The notes beneath the pieces were generated by a model that was given only the letters and a program-made list of their open reading frames with translations, was not told the DNA's origin and searched no databases. This document shows, one piece after another, positions 18,070 to 25,920 of a stretch of 37,100 nt of DNA. The stretch covers positions 1-37,100 of the forward strand of contig CADBIU010000035.1 of the NCBI GenBank assembly GCA_902794825.1. Direction: 5' to 3'. The stretch comes from an uncultured Lachnospiraceae bacterium (GTDB lineage: Bacteria > Bacillota > Clostridia > Lachnospirales > Lachnospiraceae). A program made the translations under genes and the position numbers. How positions within the stretch are numbered: the first letter of the stretch is position 1; each line of letters opens with the position of its first letter.

Positions 18070-18103
18070 TCGACAGTGCGCATAGGCCCGGAGCGTATTG
18101 ATC
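18059..18103 (+). repeat. Direct repeat of the proS 3' end, 32-bp spacing
   Basis: GAGCGTATTGATC at 18059-18071 covers the last ProS codons and its TGA stop, and is repeated exactly at 18091-18103. The flanking codon also matches, so the second copy would read PGAY-stop against GRAY-stop in the gene. Confidence 0.85.
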
Positions 18104-18148
18104 TCTGGCGGCTCACCAGTCAAAACAGAGCAGATCTGAGGTGATTGC

Positions 18149-19480
18149 GTGCAGGTGAAGATCGTAATACCGGAACAAGTAAATAGCATCCTGGAAAGTC
18201 TTCAGAAATCCGGCTATGAAGCCTACGTGGTTGGCGGCTGTGTGCGGGACGCCCTTCTGGGGCGGGAGCCCAACGACTGGGACATCACCACATCAGCTCT
18301 GCCGACGGAGGTCAAGAGTGTGTTTCCAAGGACCATCGATACGGGGCTGCAGCACGGGACCGTGACTGTCCTGTGCGGCGGAACAGGCTATGAAGTTACC
18401 ACTTTCAGAGTGGACGGCGTCTATGAGGACGGCCGCCATCCCAAAGAGGTAACTTTTACGCCGAGCCTTCGGGAGGACCTCAAAAGAAGAGATTTTACCA
18501 TCAACGCGATGGCCTATAACAATGAGAGCGGGCTGGTCGACCTCTTCGGTGGTCAAAAGGATCTGGAGAACGGGATCGTCCGCGCGGTGGGAGACCCCGT
18601 GCAGAGATTTACGGAGGACGCGCTCAGGATCATGAGGGCGATACGCTTGAGCGCCCAGCTCGGCTATGAGATCGAGCCTGAGACCCTCAGAGCCGCATCG
18701 GCCCTGGCGCCTAATCTCCGCAGGATCAGCAGCGAGCGGATCCGCGAAGAACTGGAAAAAACGCTTCTCTCCGACAGGCCGGACCTTTTAAGGACTGCCT
18801 GGGCGGCGGGCATCACCAAAGAATTCATTCCCGAATTTGACAGGTGCATGGAGACCGACCAGATCAATCCCCATCACTGCTACACAGTGGGGGAGCACAT
18901 CCTCAAGGGCGTCAGCCTGGTCCGCAAGGACAGGATATTGAGGATCACTATGTTTTTACACGACATAGCCAAGCCCATCTGTCACACTGTGGACGAGGAG
19001 GGGATCGATCATTTCCGCGGACACGCGGAAGTGGGCTGCAATCTGGCGAAGACCATCCTGCAGCGGCTCAAATATGACAATGCGACGATCCGCAAGGTGA
19101 CGACGCTGGTGAAGTATCACGACACGCAGATCCGCCTGACGGAACCCTCAGTTCGCAAAGCCGTGGTCATGACCGGCGCTGACCTCTTTCCGCTTCTTCT
19201 GGAAGTGAAGCAGGCTGACTTTCTGGCCCAGAGCACATTTCAGAGAGAGGAAAAACAGGAGAAATTCGACACGCTGCGCGCCATCTACGAGAGGGTCTTA
19301 GAGCGCGGGGACTGCCTGAGCCTCAGGGAACTGGCTGTGAACGGCTCTGATCTCATCGAAACGGGCGTAAAACCGGGGCGGGAAGTCGGCGATATTTTGG
19401 CCCGGATGTTTGAAGAAGTGCTGAATGTGCCGGAGCACAACAATAAAGAATACCTGCTGTACCGGTTTGTGAAGGAATAA
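18149..19480 (+). CDS. cca: CCA tRNA nucleotidyltransferase
   Basis: Adds or repairs the 3' CCA end of tRNAs. A 443-residue class II enzyme. It has the nucleotidyltransferase head GGCVRDALLG, the metal-binding motif DWDITT, the RRDFTINAMAY motif, a neck domain with ERIREELEK, and a C-terminal HD domain (FLHDIAKP, then RGHAEVGC and KYHDT). The start is a GTG at 18149, preceded by TGAGGTG with suitable spacing; no ATG fits as well. It lies 79 nt after proS. Its last seven codons may also be echoed downstream at 19482-19502 (14 of 21 positions match). Confidence 0.93.
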   Translation: MQVKIVIPEQVNSILESLQKSGYEAYVVGGCVRDALLGREPNDWDITTSALPTEVKSVFPRTIDTGLQHGTVTVLCGGTGYEVTTFRVDGVYEDGRHPKEVTFTPSLREDLKRRDFTINAMAYNNESGLVDLFGGQKDLENGIVRAVGDPVQRFTEDALRIMRAIRLSAQLGYEIEPETLRAASALAPNLRRISSERIREELEKTLLSDRPDLLRTAWAAGITKEFIPEFDRCMETDQINPHHCYTVGEHILKGVSLVRKDRILRITMFLHDIAKPICHTVDEEGIDHFRGHAEVGCNLAKTILQRLKYDNATIRKVTTLVKYHDTQIRLTEPSVRKAVVMTGADLFPLLLEVKQADFLAQSTFQREEKQEKFDTLRAIYERVLERGDCLSLRELAVNGSDLIETGVKPGREVGDILARMFEEVLNVPEHNNKEYLLYRFVKE

Positions 19481-19521
19481 GACCGGATTGGGCAAGAAAA
19501 GAAACTGAATACGTTCACTTG

Positions 19522-19550
19522 TTGACAAACCAATTGAAACCTATTATAAA
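19522..19550 (+). promoter_or_regulatory. Strong sigma-A type promoter of the HU gene
   Basis: TTGACA at 19522-19527 and TATAAA at 19545-19550 have an ideal 17-bp spacer in an AT-rich region. The leader to the ATG at 19608 is about 50 nt and carries AGGAGG at 19592. Confidence 0.85.
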
Positions 19551-19607
19551 TTTAATAGGAAATTTACGGGAGATAAACTCTCACTACTATCAGGAGGAAT
19601 CTATAAT

Positions 19608-19880
19608 ATGAATAAGACAGAAATGATCGCAGCTATCGCTGATAAGGCCGGACTTACAAAGAAGGACGCTGAGAAGGCTCTCAAGGCTTTCACAGATACA
19701 GTAGCTGAAGAGCTTGCTAAGGGCGGAAAGGTTCAGCTGGTTGGCTTTGGTACTTTCGAAGTCAGCGAGAGAGCAGCAAGGGTCGGCATCAACCCCCATA
19801 CACGCCAGCCCCTTACCATCGAGGCTTCCAAGACCCCTAAGTTCAAGGGCGGCAAGGCTCTGAAGGATGCGATCAACTGA
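19608..19880 (+). CDS. hup: HU-family DNA-binding protein
   Basis: The histone-like nucleoid protein that bends DNA as a homodimer. Its 90 residues match the family length, with the dimerisation helices (MNKTEMIAAIADKAGLTKKDAEKAL), the VQLVGFGTFEV strand pair, and the beta-arm ending in the INPHTRQPLTI Pro-intercalation loop. AGGAGG lies 10 nt before the ATG. It has its own strong promoter and a terminator, so it is probably expressed at high level as a single gene. A degenerate copy of its last codons follows the stop. Confidence 0.97.
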   Translation: MNKTEMIAAIADKAGLTKKDAEKALKAFTDTVAEELAKGGKVQLVGFGTFEVSERAARVGINPHTRQPLTIEASKTPKFKGGKALKDAIN

Positions 19881-19912
19881 TCTGCATATTCCTCAAGGAC
19901 GAGGTCAACTGA
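19860..19912 (+). repeat. Degenerate direct repeat of the HU gene 3' end, 32-bp spacing
   Basis: The last 21 nt of the gene (19860-19880), encoding LKDAIN plus stop, recur at 19892-19912 with 17 of 21 matches, reading LKDEVN plus stop in the matching frame. Two of the four differences are synonymous. Confidence 0.7.
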
Positions 19913-19937
19913 TATTCAATATCGGTGAGTAACTGAC

Positions 19938-19970
19938 AGCCCGGAGTTCATTCTCCGGGCTTTACTTTTT
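19938..19970 (+). terminator. Intrinsic terminator of the HU gene
   Basis: A perfect 9-bp stem AGCCCGGAG/CTCCGGGCT (19938-19946 with 19953-19961) with a TTCATT loop is followed by TTACTTTTT. Confidence 0.85.
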
Positions 19971-19987
19971 GCGAAAGGGAGCGCGTT

Positions 19988-20266
19988 ATGCGACTAGACA
20001 AATATCTTAAGATCTCCAGACTGATCAAAAGGCGCACAGTCGCCAATGAGGCCTGCGACAACGGAAGAGTCACGCTGAACGGCAGGGTTGCCAGGGCATC
20101 CGCCGAAGTGAAACCCGGCTCTTTCGGAAACCGGGAAACCAGGGTCGAAGTCCTCACAGTACAGGAAAATGTGCGCAAGGAAGCCGCCGCGGACCTCTTC
20201 CGCTATCTTCCGGCTTCGGAGCAGGAGACTACTTCAGAGGAATCTTCTGAGGATGTGGAATCCTGA
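19988..20266 (+). CDS. S4-domain RNA-binding protein, RqcP/YabO-like
   Basis: A 92-residue protein with an S4 RNA-binding fold from its first residue (MRLDKYLKISRLIKRRTVAN...GRVTLNGRVA). RqcP (YabO) binds the stalled 50S ribosomal subunit and helps RqcH add Ala tails in ribosome quality control. Length, start and its place next to DivIC support that assignment over the heat-shock paralogue Hsp15. The C terminus has an acidic Ser/Glu-rich extension (residues about 76-92) that is repeat-like at DNA level and continues as degenerate copies after the stop. AAAGGGAG precedes the ATG. Confidence 0.85.
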   Translation: MRLDKYLKISRLIKRRTVANEACDNGRVTLNGRVARASAEVKPGSFGNRETRVEVLTVQENVRKEAAADLFRYLPASEQETTSEESSEDVES

Positions 20267-20396
20267 GGCGTTTTCTGAGGACGGGAAACCTGAACGCGGG
20301 GAATTCTGAACTCTTTCTAAAGTATTGGCGCACCGCATTGACGGAGCCCGAAAAAGAGGGGTAAGATGAGAGCAATCTGATGATTGCTGATCAAAA

Positions 20397-20424
20397 TTGG
20401 CAGGCCGCGGTCTGCGGATACACT
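20397..20424 (+). promoter_or_regulatory. Possible divIC promoter
   Basis: TTGGCA at 20397-20402 and TACACT at 20419-20424 are separated by 16 bp, about 28 bp before the divIC ATG. Just upstream a 7-bp hairpin (AGCAATC/GATTGCT, 20371-20388) lacks a T run. The remaining 20267-20370 holds degenerate echoes of the preceding gene's end and nothing else I recognise. Confidence 0.4.
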
Positions 20425-20451
20425 ATTGACGATAGGAGCAGGAGGAAATTA

Positions 20452-20763
20452 ATGGCATTTGAGAGATCTGCAAAAACTAGAGAGCAGAACAGACTCAGTA
20501 TGTGGCTTGCTGCCCTGGTCGTCGGCGTCCTGATCCTGGTGGTGTTAGTGACTTGTGGAAGTCTTTACCGCCGTCTCCACTCAAATAGGGAGAGGATCGA
20601 AGAACTCCAGAACGAGATCGCGAAGGAAGAGCAGCGCTCGGAAGAGATCGAAGAATATAAGAAATATACAAAGTCCAGAGAGTACATCGAGGAAGTAGCC
20701 AGAGAGAAACTCGGGCTGGTATATGAGGGTGAAGTGATCTTCAAGGAAGAAGGATCGCATTGA
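20452..20763 (+). CDS. divIC: Septum formation initiator, DivIC/FtsB family
   Basis: A 103-residue bitopic cell-division protein. It has a short basic cytoplasmic N terminus, one membrane helix (MWLAALVVGVLILVVLVTCG), an extracytoplasmic coiled coil (RRLHSNRERIEELQNEIAKEEQ) and the family C-terminal motif YIEEVAREKLGLVYEGEVIF. DivIC/FtsB links FtsL and the divisome septal synthase. The ATG at 20452 follows AGGAGGAAATTA; an upstream in-frame ATG at 20380 has no such site. In spore formers yabP and yabQ lie just before divIC and spoIIE just after it; both positions are empty here. Confidence 0.88.
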   Translation: MAFERSAKTREQNRLSMWLAALVVGVLILVVLVTCGSLYRRLHSNRERIEELQNEIAKEEQRSEEIEEYKKYTKSREYIEEVAREKLGLVYEGEVIFKEEGSH

Positions 20764-20793
20764 AAGGCTGTCGCCGGTTGGCGGCGGCTTTTT
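20763..20793 (+). terminator. Intrinsic terminator after divIC
   Basis: A 9-bp GC-rich stem (20767-20775 with 20780-20788, two G-U pairs) with a GGTT loop is followed by five T, and can extend by A-T pairs at its base. It begins at the divIC stop. Confidence 0.8.
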
Positions 20794-20844
20794 GAGTGCG
20801 GTGAAGTGGTGCTTGGTTTGAGGTGGCGGCTTTTGGTTAGTTAA

Positions 20845-20954
20845 GCATAATTTGGGCTGCGGCGGAGCATAATTTGGGCTGCGGCGGAGCTTAATTTGGG
20901 CTGCGGCGGAGCATAATTTGGGCTGCGGCGGAGCATAATTTGGGCTGCGGCGGA
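20845..20954. repeat. 22-bp tandem repeat, five copies
   Basis: The unit begins GCATAATTTGGGCTGC and ends GGCGGA. Copies start at 20845, 20867, 20889, 20911 and 20933. Four are identical; the third has one substitution (GCTTAA). It lies between the divIC terminator and tilS. No unique spacers are present, so it is not a CRISPR array. Confidence 0.92.
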
Positions 20955-21025
20955 GCAGGCTCCATCTTCTTAAGAAATTTTGGAAATCGGATGGGCCGGA
21001 AAAAGGCGCTAAATTGAAAATCTAC

Positions 21026-21237
21026 CATCGAAATTGGCCGATGCCGGGGTTGGATGGATACATTCTCCGGAAGAATTTCTTCTCGGACCATCGAATTTAG
21101 CCGATATCCGAAGAGGATGGAAAATTTGTGCTGAGCAGACCATCGGATTTATCTGTATGCCCAAAGTAGATGGAGAGTTTGTGCCAAGGAAGCTTTTTGA
21201 ATACCATCGGATTTGACTGACTTCCCGGAGTGGATGG
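21026..21237. repeat. Four degenerate hairpin-bearing repeats upstream of tilS
   Basis: Units of 33-34 bp, each starting CCATCG and ending GATGG so that the ends can pair, lie at 21026-21058, 21088-21120, 21140-21173 and 21204-21237. Each is followed by a related AT-rich tail (AATTTGTGC, AGTTTGTGCC, AGTTTATGCC). Spacing is 52-64 bp. A short open frame across part of this (21034-21216) shows no domain. The last unit overlaps the upstream possible start of tilS at 21230. Confidence 0.75.
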
Positions 21238-21307
21238 TAAGTTTATGCCAGACAAACCTCAGCTGATCGAAAACAGTTCCATCCACCCGGAAATACAGAG
21301 GATATCT

Positions 21308-23083
21308 ATGATCAATCGAATTTACGATTATATGATTCGCAATAAAATGATCGAAGAAAGCGGATGTATAATTGCTGCGGTGTCGGGCGGAGCCGATTCT
21401 ATGTGCCTTTTGGAGATATTGCGGGATCTGCGGACAAAGGCAGGATTTCAGCTGAGAGTGCTCCATGTCCATCATGGGCTGCGGGAGAGCGCGGAAGGAG
21501 ATCTTGAGTATGTGGCAGGTTACTGTGAGGCTGCGGGGATTCCCTTTGAGGCTGTGAGAGTGGATGCTGCCGGAAATGCCGCTGAGAACGGACTGAGCGT
21601 TGAAGAGGCTGCAAGGCACCTGCGCTACGAGGCCTTAAAGAGAGCAGCGGAGCGCTGGGACAGGGAGAACTCGCCGCAATCCTGCCGCGGGGAGCGTCAG
21701 GGCAGCGGGAACATGCCGCAATCCTGCCGCAGGGAGCGTCAGGACAGCGGGAACCCGCCGAATTCCGACGGCGCTGAGCGTCAAGACAAAGAGAACACAC
21801 CTCGATCCGGAAAAATGTGCTGCCGGATCGCAGTCGCACATCACCTGGAGGACCAGGCGGAGACCGTGCTCTTCAATCTGGCGCGCGGCAGCAGACTGAG
21901 AGGGCTTCGCGGTATGCTTCCGGTGAACGGAAGGATCATCAGGCCGCTGCTGGAGTGCAGCAGGGGGGAGATCGAGGAATTTCTCCGTGAACGGGGAATT
22001 GCATGGAGAGAGGACGAGACCAACGAGGATGTCCGCTATGCGAGAAATCTTCTGCGGCGCGAAGTGATGCCCCTTTTGGAGAGGATCAACGCGGGAGCTG
22101 CGCAGCACATCGCAAAGGCTGCTGAAGAAGCAGCGGAAACGGAAGAGTTTCTGAGGTTTGAGACCGGAAAGGCTATGAAGGCGTGCCGTGAAACGCAGGA
22201 AGACAACAGCGCTCGAGCGGAGCATGGCAACCAAAATATTGTAAACCAGCAGTCGCCGATCATCGTTTCTATCCCGATTCTTCTTAGAGAACCGCCGCTG
22301 ATCCGCAGGAGAGTTGTTTACGAAGTGATCGCTGAGGCTGCCGGCAGGAAGAAGGACCTGCGGGATGTACATGTGCAGGATGTGCTCAAACTGGCGCAGA
22401 AGAAGGGAAACGGGCGGATGGATGTCTTTGGAGGCGTGCAGGTGGAGAAGTCATATGACAGACTGATCTTCTTCGGAGTTGAGGGCGGATTGCGTCAGCC
22501 GGTAAGCCCGACGGGAGTAAGTCCGGATGCGGTAAGCCCGACGGCAGTAACTCCGGCCCCGCCATTCGACCGACGTTGGCCGCTGGATGCCTCTGAATAC
22601 AGCTGCAGAGTCTTTGACTTTGACGGCAATCTGGCAGCAGTGTCCCGAAAGCAGTATACGAAATGGTTCGATTATGATAAAATAGGAGCGTTTCCAAGTT
22701 TTCGGACAAGGCGCGAAGGGGACCGCATCACGATCGATGAGAGCGGAAGATCCAAGTCGATCGCCAGATATATGATCGACGCGAAGATACCTGCGGAGCT
22801 GCGAGGCAGGATAGTGCTTCCCGCGGCAGGCAAAGAGATCTTGTGGGTTCCGGCAGGGCTTGACGCCAATGCGCGGCAAATGAGTGCGCCGGCGTATGTG
22901 CCAAACGGGCTGAACGGAGTGGCGGAAACGATCCGCTCTTCAGACAGCGGCAGGATCAGTGCTTCCTATATGGTGAGCGGTCGCACACGCAGAATTCTGG
23001 AGATCCGATGGAAACCGGAAAGCCGGATAAACCCTGGCAAAACCGGAGAGAACTGCCGGAATAAAGATGATACCGGCACCTGA
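21308..23083 (+). CDS. tilS: tRNA(Ile)-lysidine synthetase with two tandem-repeat insertions
   Basis: Converts C34 of tRNA-Ile(CAU) to lysidine using ATP and Lys. The PP-loop SGGADS is at residues 26-31, with the HHGLRESAEGD and HHLEDQAETVLFNLARGS motifs. The C-terminal substrate-binding domain is in the last 200 residues (FRTRREGDRITI). The ATG at 21308 follows AGAGGA; an ATG at 21230 would add 26 residues made largely from repeat DNA. At 591 residues it is much longer than the usual roughly 450. The excess is partly two low-complexity inserts: about residues 118-168 (14-residue repeats of N-x-P-QSC-R-x-ERQ) and a VSPTG/VSPDA/VSPTA/VTPAP run near residue 400. The C-terminal tail is also repetitive. 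The first insert lies inside the catalytic domain just before the HHLEDQAET motif. Confidence 0.92.
   Translation: MINRIYDYMIRNKMIEESGCIIAAVSGGADSMCLLEILRDLRTKAGFQLRVLHVHHGLRESAEGDLEYVAGYCEAAGIPFEAVRVDAAGNAAENGLSVEEAARHLRYEALKRAAERWDRENSPQSCRGERQGSGNMPQSCRRERQDSGNPPNSDGAERQDKENTPRSGKMCCRIAVAHHLEDQAETVLFNLARGSRLRGLRGMLPVNGRIIRPLLECSRGEIEEFLRERGIAWREDETNEDVRYARNLLRREVMPLLERINAGAAQHIAKAAEEAAETEEFLRFETGKAMKACRETQEDNSARAEHGNQNIVNQQSPIIVSIPILLREPPLIRRRVVYEVIAEAAGRKKDLRDVHVQDVLKLAQKKGNGRMDVFGGVQVEKSYDRLIFFGVEGGLRQPVSPTGVSPDAVSPTAVTPAPPFDRRWPLDASEYSCRVFDFDGNLAAVSRKQYTKWFDYDKIGAFPSFRTRREGDRITIDESGRSKSIARYMIDAKIPAELRGRIVLPAAGKEILWVPAGLDANARQMSAPAYVPNGLNGVAETIRSSDSGRISASYMVSGRTRRILEIRWKPESRINPGKTGENCRNKDDTGT
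21661..21810 (+). repeat. 42-bp in-frame tandem repeat inside tilS
   Basis: Three units start at 21661, 21703 and 21745, exactly 42 bp apart, with a partial fourth from 21787. Units 1 and 2 differ at only a few bases and share CCGCAATCCTGCCGC; unit 3 is diverged. Each encodes 14 residues (SPQSCRGERQGSGN type). Confidence 0.9.
22501..22560 (+). repeat. 15-bp (30-bp higher-order) in-frame repeat inside tilS
   Basis: Four 15-nt units starting at 22501, 22516, 22531 and 22546 encode VSPTG, VSPDA, VSPTA and VTPAP. Units 1 and 3 are almost identical, as are the starts of 2 and 4. Confidence 0.85.
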
Positions 23084-23135
23084 CAGGGGCACTGTAACAC
23101 AGTATCAACACAACACATAGGGGATGAGGAGTATT

Positions 23136-23666
23136 ATGCGCGAGACTATCAGAGAACTTATCAGTGAAGAAGAGGTAAACGCCAGGATCAGAGAGCTTGG
23201 AGCGCAGATTTCCAAGGATTATGAAGGAAAGTCTGTTCATTTGGTATGCATTTTGAAAGGTGCCTGCATCTTCATGTGTGAGCTTGCCAAGAGGATCACG
23301 GTGCCCGTATCTATGGACTTCATGACTGTGTCAAGTTATGGAAGCGGCACAAAGTCCAGCGGTATTGTCAGGATCAGAAAGGATCTGGACGATCCGATCG
23401 ACGGACTCGATGTCCTTATTGTGGAGGATATCGTGGACTCCGGACGCACTCTTTTCTACCTTGAAGAGGTTTTCAGACAGAGAGGCTGCGCGAGCGTGCG
23501 CACCATCACACTGCTTGACAAGCCGGAGCGCCGCGTGGTGGATCTGGATGTGGATTACACAGGCTTTGTGATCCCGGACCAGTTCGTGGTCGGATATGGA
23601 ATGGATTACGACCAGAGATACAGAGATCTTCCTTTTATCGGGGTGGTTGAGTTCTCCGAGGAGTAA
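23136..23666 (+). CDS. hpt: Hypoxanthine phosphoribosyltransferase
   Basis: Salvages hypoxanthine and guanine to IMP and GMP with PRPP. A 176-residue type I PRTase with the PRPP loop VLIVEDIVDSGRTL, the flexible-loop region TVSSYGSGTKSSG and the base-binding end IPDQFVVGYGMDYDQRYRDLPFIGV. The ATG at 23136 follows GAGGAG; an ATG at 23124 is four codons earlier but has no spaced ribosome binding site. tilS-hpt-ftsH is the standard Firmicutes order, and Hpt is known to associate functionally with TilS and FtsH regulation in Bacillus-type genomes. Confidence 0.95.
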   Translation: MRETIRELISEEEVNARIRELGAQISKDYEGKSVHLVCILKGACIFMCELAKRITVPVSMDFMTVSSYGSGTKSSGIVRIRKDLDDPIDGLDVLIVEDIVDSGRTLFYLEEVFRQRGCASVRTITLLDKPERRVVDLDVDYTGFVIPDQFVVGYGMDYDQRYRDLPFIGVVEFSEE

Positions 23667-23704
23667 TATTTTGACTTTGACGCAATGATAACTGAGGTAG
23701 TGTT

Positions 23705-25591
23705 TTGGATAATAAACAGAGACCGAGACCGTATAACAGTCTTTTGATCCCGATACTGATCCTGATGATGTTCATCTTCGTCTTTTCGCCGATGGTGAGA
23801 GGATCGTTCTCGGCGGGACAGGAGAGCTATACGCTTGAGAAATTTCAGGAAGACCTGAAAAGCGGTAATGTTGAGAGCGTGACGATCACGCCCAACCGCG
23901 ACAATGACACGGGCTACGCAGTGGTGACGCTGAAGGACAACACCCGCAATACCCTGTACGCGACGCAGATCGCGGTGATCGAGCAGACTGCGCGGGAGGC
24001 CGGGATCGTACCTGTGGTCAGGGACATCCCTTCCGACAATTTGTTCATGGTCAGCGTGCTGCCGACGATCCTGATCGTTGTGGTCTGCCTGTTCTTCTTC
24101 TACATGATGAACGCGCAGAACATGGGCGGCGGATCCAACGCCAAGATGATGAATTTTGGCAAGAGTAAGGCCAGGCTGGCAAGAAACAGCGGCGTGACGC
24201 TCGACGACGTGGCGGGTCTTCAGGAGGAGAAGGAGGACCTCGAGGAGATCATCGATTTCCTGAAGGATCCCGGCAAATATACGAAAGTGGGCGCCCGCAT
24301 TCCGAAAGGCGTGCTGCTCGAAGGCGCGCCCGGCACGGGCAAAACATTGCTGGCCAAGGCCGTCGCCGGAGAGGCAGGCGTGCCCTTCTTCAGCATTTCC
24401 GGTTCGGACTTCGTCGAGATGTTCGTCGGCGTTGGCGCGTCCCGCGTCAGAGATATGTTTGACGACGCCAAGAAGAATTCACCCTGCATCGTATTCATTG
24501 ACGAGATCGACGCGGTGGCGAGACGCAGAGGCACGGGCCTTGGCGGCTCCCACGACGAGCGCGAGCAGACTCTGAACCAGCTGCTGGTGGAAATGGACGG
24601 ATTCGGCGTCAACGAGGGGATCATCGTCATGGCGGCCACCAACAGAGTGGACGTTCTGGATCCTGCGATCCTTCGTCCGGGCCGTTTTGACAGGAAGATC
24701 TCTGTGGGAAGACCTGATGTGAAGGGCCGCGAGGACATCCTTAAGGTCCATTCCAGAAATAAGCCTCTGGGCGAGGACGTAGATCTTAAAGAGATCGCCC
24801 GCACAACTGCAGGTTTCTCCGGAGCGGATCTTGAGAACCTCATGAACGAGGCGGCTATAGGCGCCGCGAGAGTAAACCGCGCTTACATCATGCAGTCCGA
24901 TATAAAGGACGCTTTCATCCGGGTCGGCATCGGCAAGGAGAAGAAAAGCCATGTCATCACGCCCGAGGAGAAGAGGATCACCGCGTTCCACGAGACCGGT
25001 CACGCGATCCTTTTCCACGAGCTTGCTAAGGTTGGACGTGTTTACACAGTTTCCATCATTCCCACCGGAATGGGAGCCGGAGGCTACACGATGCAGCTTC
25101 CCGAGCAGGATATGATGTACATGACCAAGGGCAGGATGCTTGAGGAGATCATGGTGAGTCTCGGAGGCAGGATCGCGGAGGAACTGGTGCTCGACGATAT
25201 CACGACGGGCGCTTCCGCGGATATCCGCCAGGCGACCAACATCGCAAGGCACATGGTCATGCGCTACGGCATGTCGGATAAGATCGGCACCATCAATTAC
25301 GAGCAGGAGACCGACGACGTCTTCCTGGGCTATGACCTGGGCCATGAGAACAAGCACAGTGAGTATGTCCGAGGCGAGATCGACAAAGAAGTGCGCCGCA
25401 TCATCAGCGACTGTTACGCGAAAGCCAAAGAGATCATCAAGGCCAATGAGGACATCCTCTACAAGGCGGCTGACCTCCTGATCGAGAAAGAGAAGATCAC
25501 CGGCGAGGAGTTTGACGCTCTGTTCGTGCGGACAGATGAAACGGCAGATCAGGAATTTGAGCCTGAAGACTTGGAAACCAGGCAGATTTAA
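23705..25591 (+). CDS. ftsH: ATP-dependent zinc metalloprotease FtsH
   Basis: A membrane-anchored AAA+ protease that degrades misfolded membrane and regulatory proteins. It is 628 residues long. Two membrane helices (residues about 10-30 and 113-135) flank an extracytoplasmic domain. Walker A GAPGTGKT is at 207-214, Walker B is [10 protein letters not shown], and the second region of homology includes RPGRFDRKI. The zinc site HETGH is at 429-433; Thr replaces the common Ala but both His and the Glu are kept. The start is a TTG at 23705 behind CTGAGGTAG. An acidic tail ends the protein. Confidence 0.96.
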   Translation: MDNKQRPRPYNSLLIPILILMMFIFVFSPMVRGSFSAGQESYTLEKFQEDLKSGNVESVTITPNRDNDTGYAVVTLKDNTRNTLYATQIAVIEQTAREAGIVPVVRDIPSDNLFMVSVLPTILIVVVCLFFFYMMNAQNMGGGSNAKMMNFGKSKARLARNSGVTLDDVAGLQEEKEDLEEIIDFLKDPGKYTKVGARIPKGVLLEGAPGTGKTLLAKAVAGEAGVPFFSISGSDFVEMFVGVGASRVRDMFDDAKKNSPCIVFIDEIDAVARRRGTGLGGSHDEREQTLNQLLVEMDGFGVNEGIIVMAATNRVDVLDPAILRPGRFDRKISVGRPDVKGREDILKVHSRNKPLGEDVDLKEIARTTAGFSGADLENLMNEAAIGAARVNRAYIMQSDIKDAFIRVGIGKEKKSHVITPEEKRITAFHETGHAILFHELAKVGRVYTVSIIPTGMGAGGYTMQLPEQDMMYMTKGRMLEEIMVSLGGRIAEELVLDDITTGASADIRQATNIARHMVMRYGMSDKIGTINYEQETDDVFLGYDLGHENKHSEYVRGEIDKEVRRIISDCYAKAKEIIKANEDILYKAADLLIEKEKITGEEFDALFVRTDETADQEFEPEDLETRQI

Positions 25592-25887
25592 TTAAAAACC
25601 GAACGGGTATAACGTTTATCAGGAGAGGGGATAGCCGGCGAAGGCCGGCTGTGCAGCCTGTTTTCCCGGAAAAACCGGGAATAACGGCATTCGAAATCAA
25701 GGGAAGCCTGAACTTACCTGGGGCAATAAAGGATATTGGCGATAATGCACAAATCACTTTTTCTGCTTTTGTGAACTTTGTGAATTCTGCGAATTTATCT
25801 TTTTAGAGCGATTTGTTACTATACACTTGTAACCCCCCAATACATTATAAGTTTTTGCTATACCCCATTTAGAAGAATACCTTCTCT
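25592..25887. other. Intergenic region between ftsH and the GH13 gene: two hairpins and a shared motif
   Basis: No gene is visible. Hairpins AGCCGGC/GCCGGCT (25633-25650, GAAG loop) and TTCCCGG/CCGGGAA (25663-25681, A5 loop) follow ftsH, without T runs. AATGCACAAATCACT at 25744 resembles motifs in front of the amylosucrase and PTS genes. GTTAC-N9-GTAAC at 25815-25833 is a small inverted repeat. TGCTATACC at 25857 could be an extended -10 element. The promoter for the next gene is not certain. Confidence 0.45.
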
Positions 25888-25920
25888 AAAAAAGACAGTC
25901 CCCCAAGCGCTGTCTTTTTT
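25888..25920. terminator. Intrinsic terminator in the leader of the GH13 gene
   Basis: AAAAAAGACAG (25888-25898) pairs perfectly with CTGTCTTTTTT (25910-25920), giving an 11-bp stem that acts as a terminator on either strand. It ends only 27 bp before the next ATG, with no room for a promoter after it. It may be either the end of the ftsH transcript or an attenuator in the GH13 leader. Confidence 0.7.

Noticed and set aside
20845-20954. CRISPR array
   Set aside because: Units abut with no unique spacers and no cas genes are present. The same applies to the 72-bp and 28-bp arrays.
21034-21216. 60-residue ORF upstream of tilS
   Set aside because: It is made of the CCATC/GATGG repeats, with no ribosome binding site or recognisable domain.
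25633-25681. ftsH terminator at the two small hairpins
   Set aside because: Neither stem is followed by a T run; the later hairpin at 25888 is the only convincing terminator.
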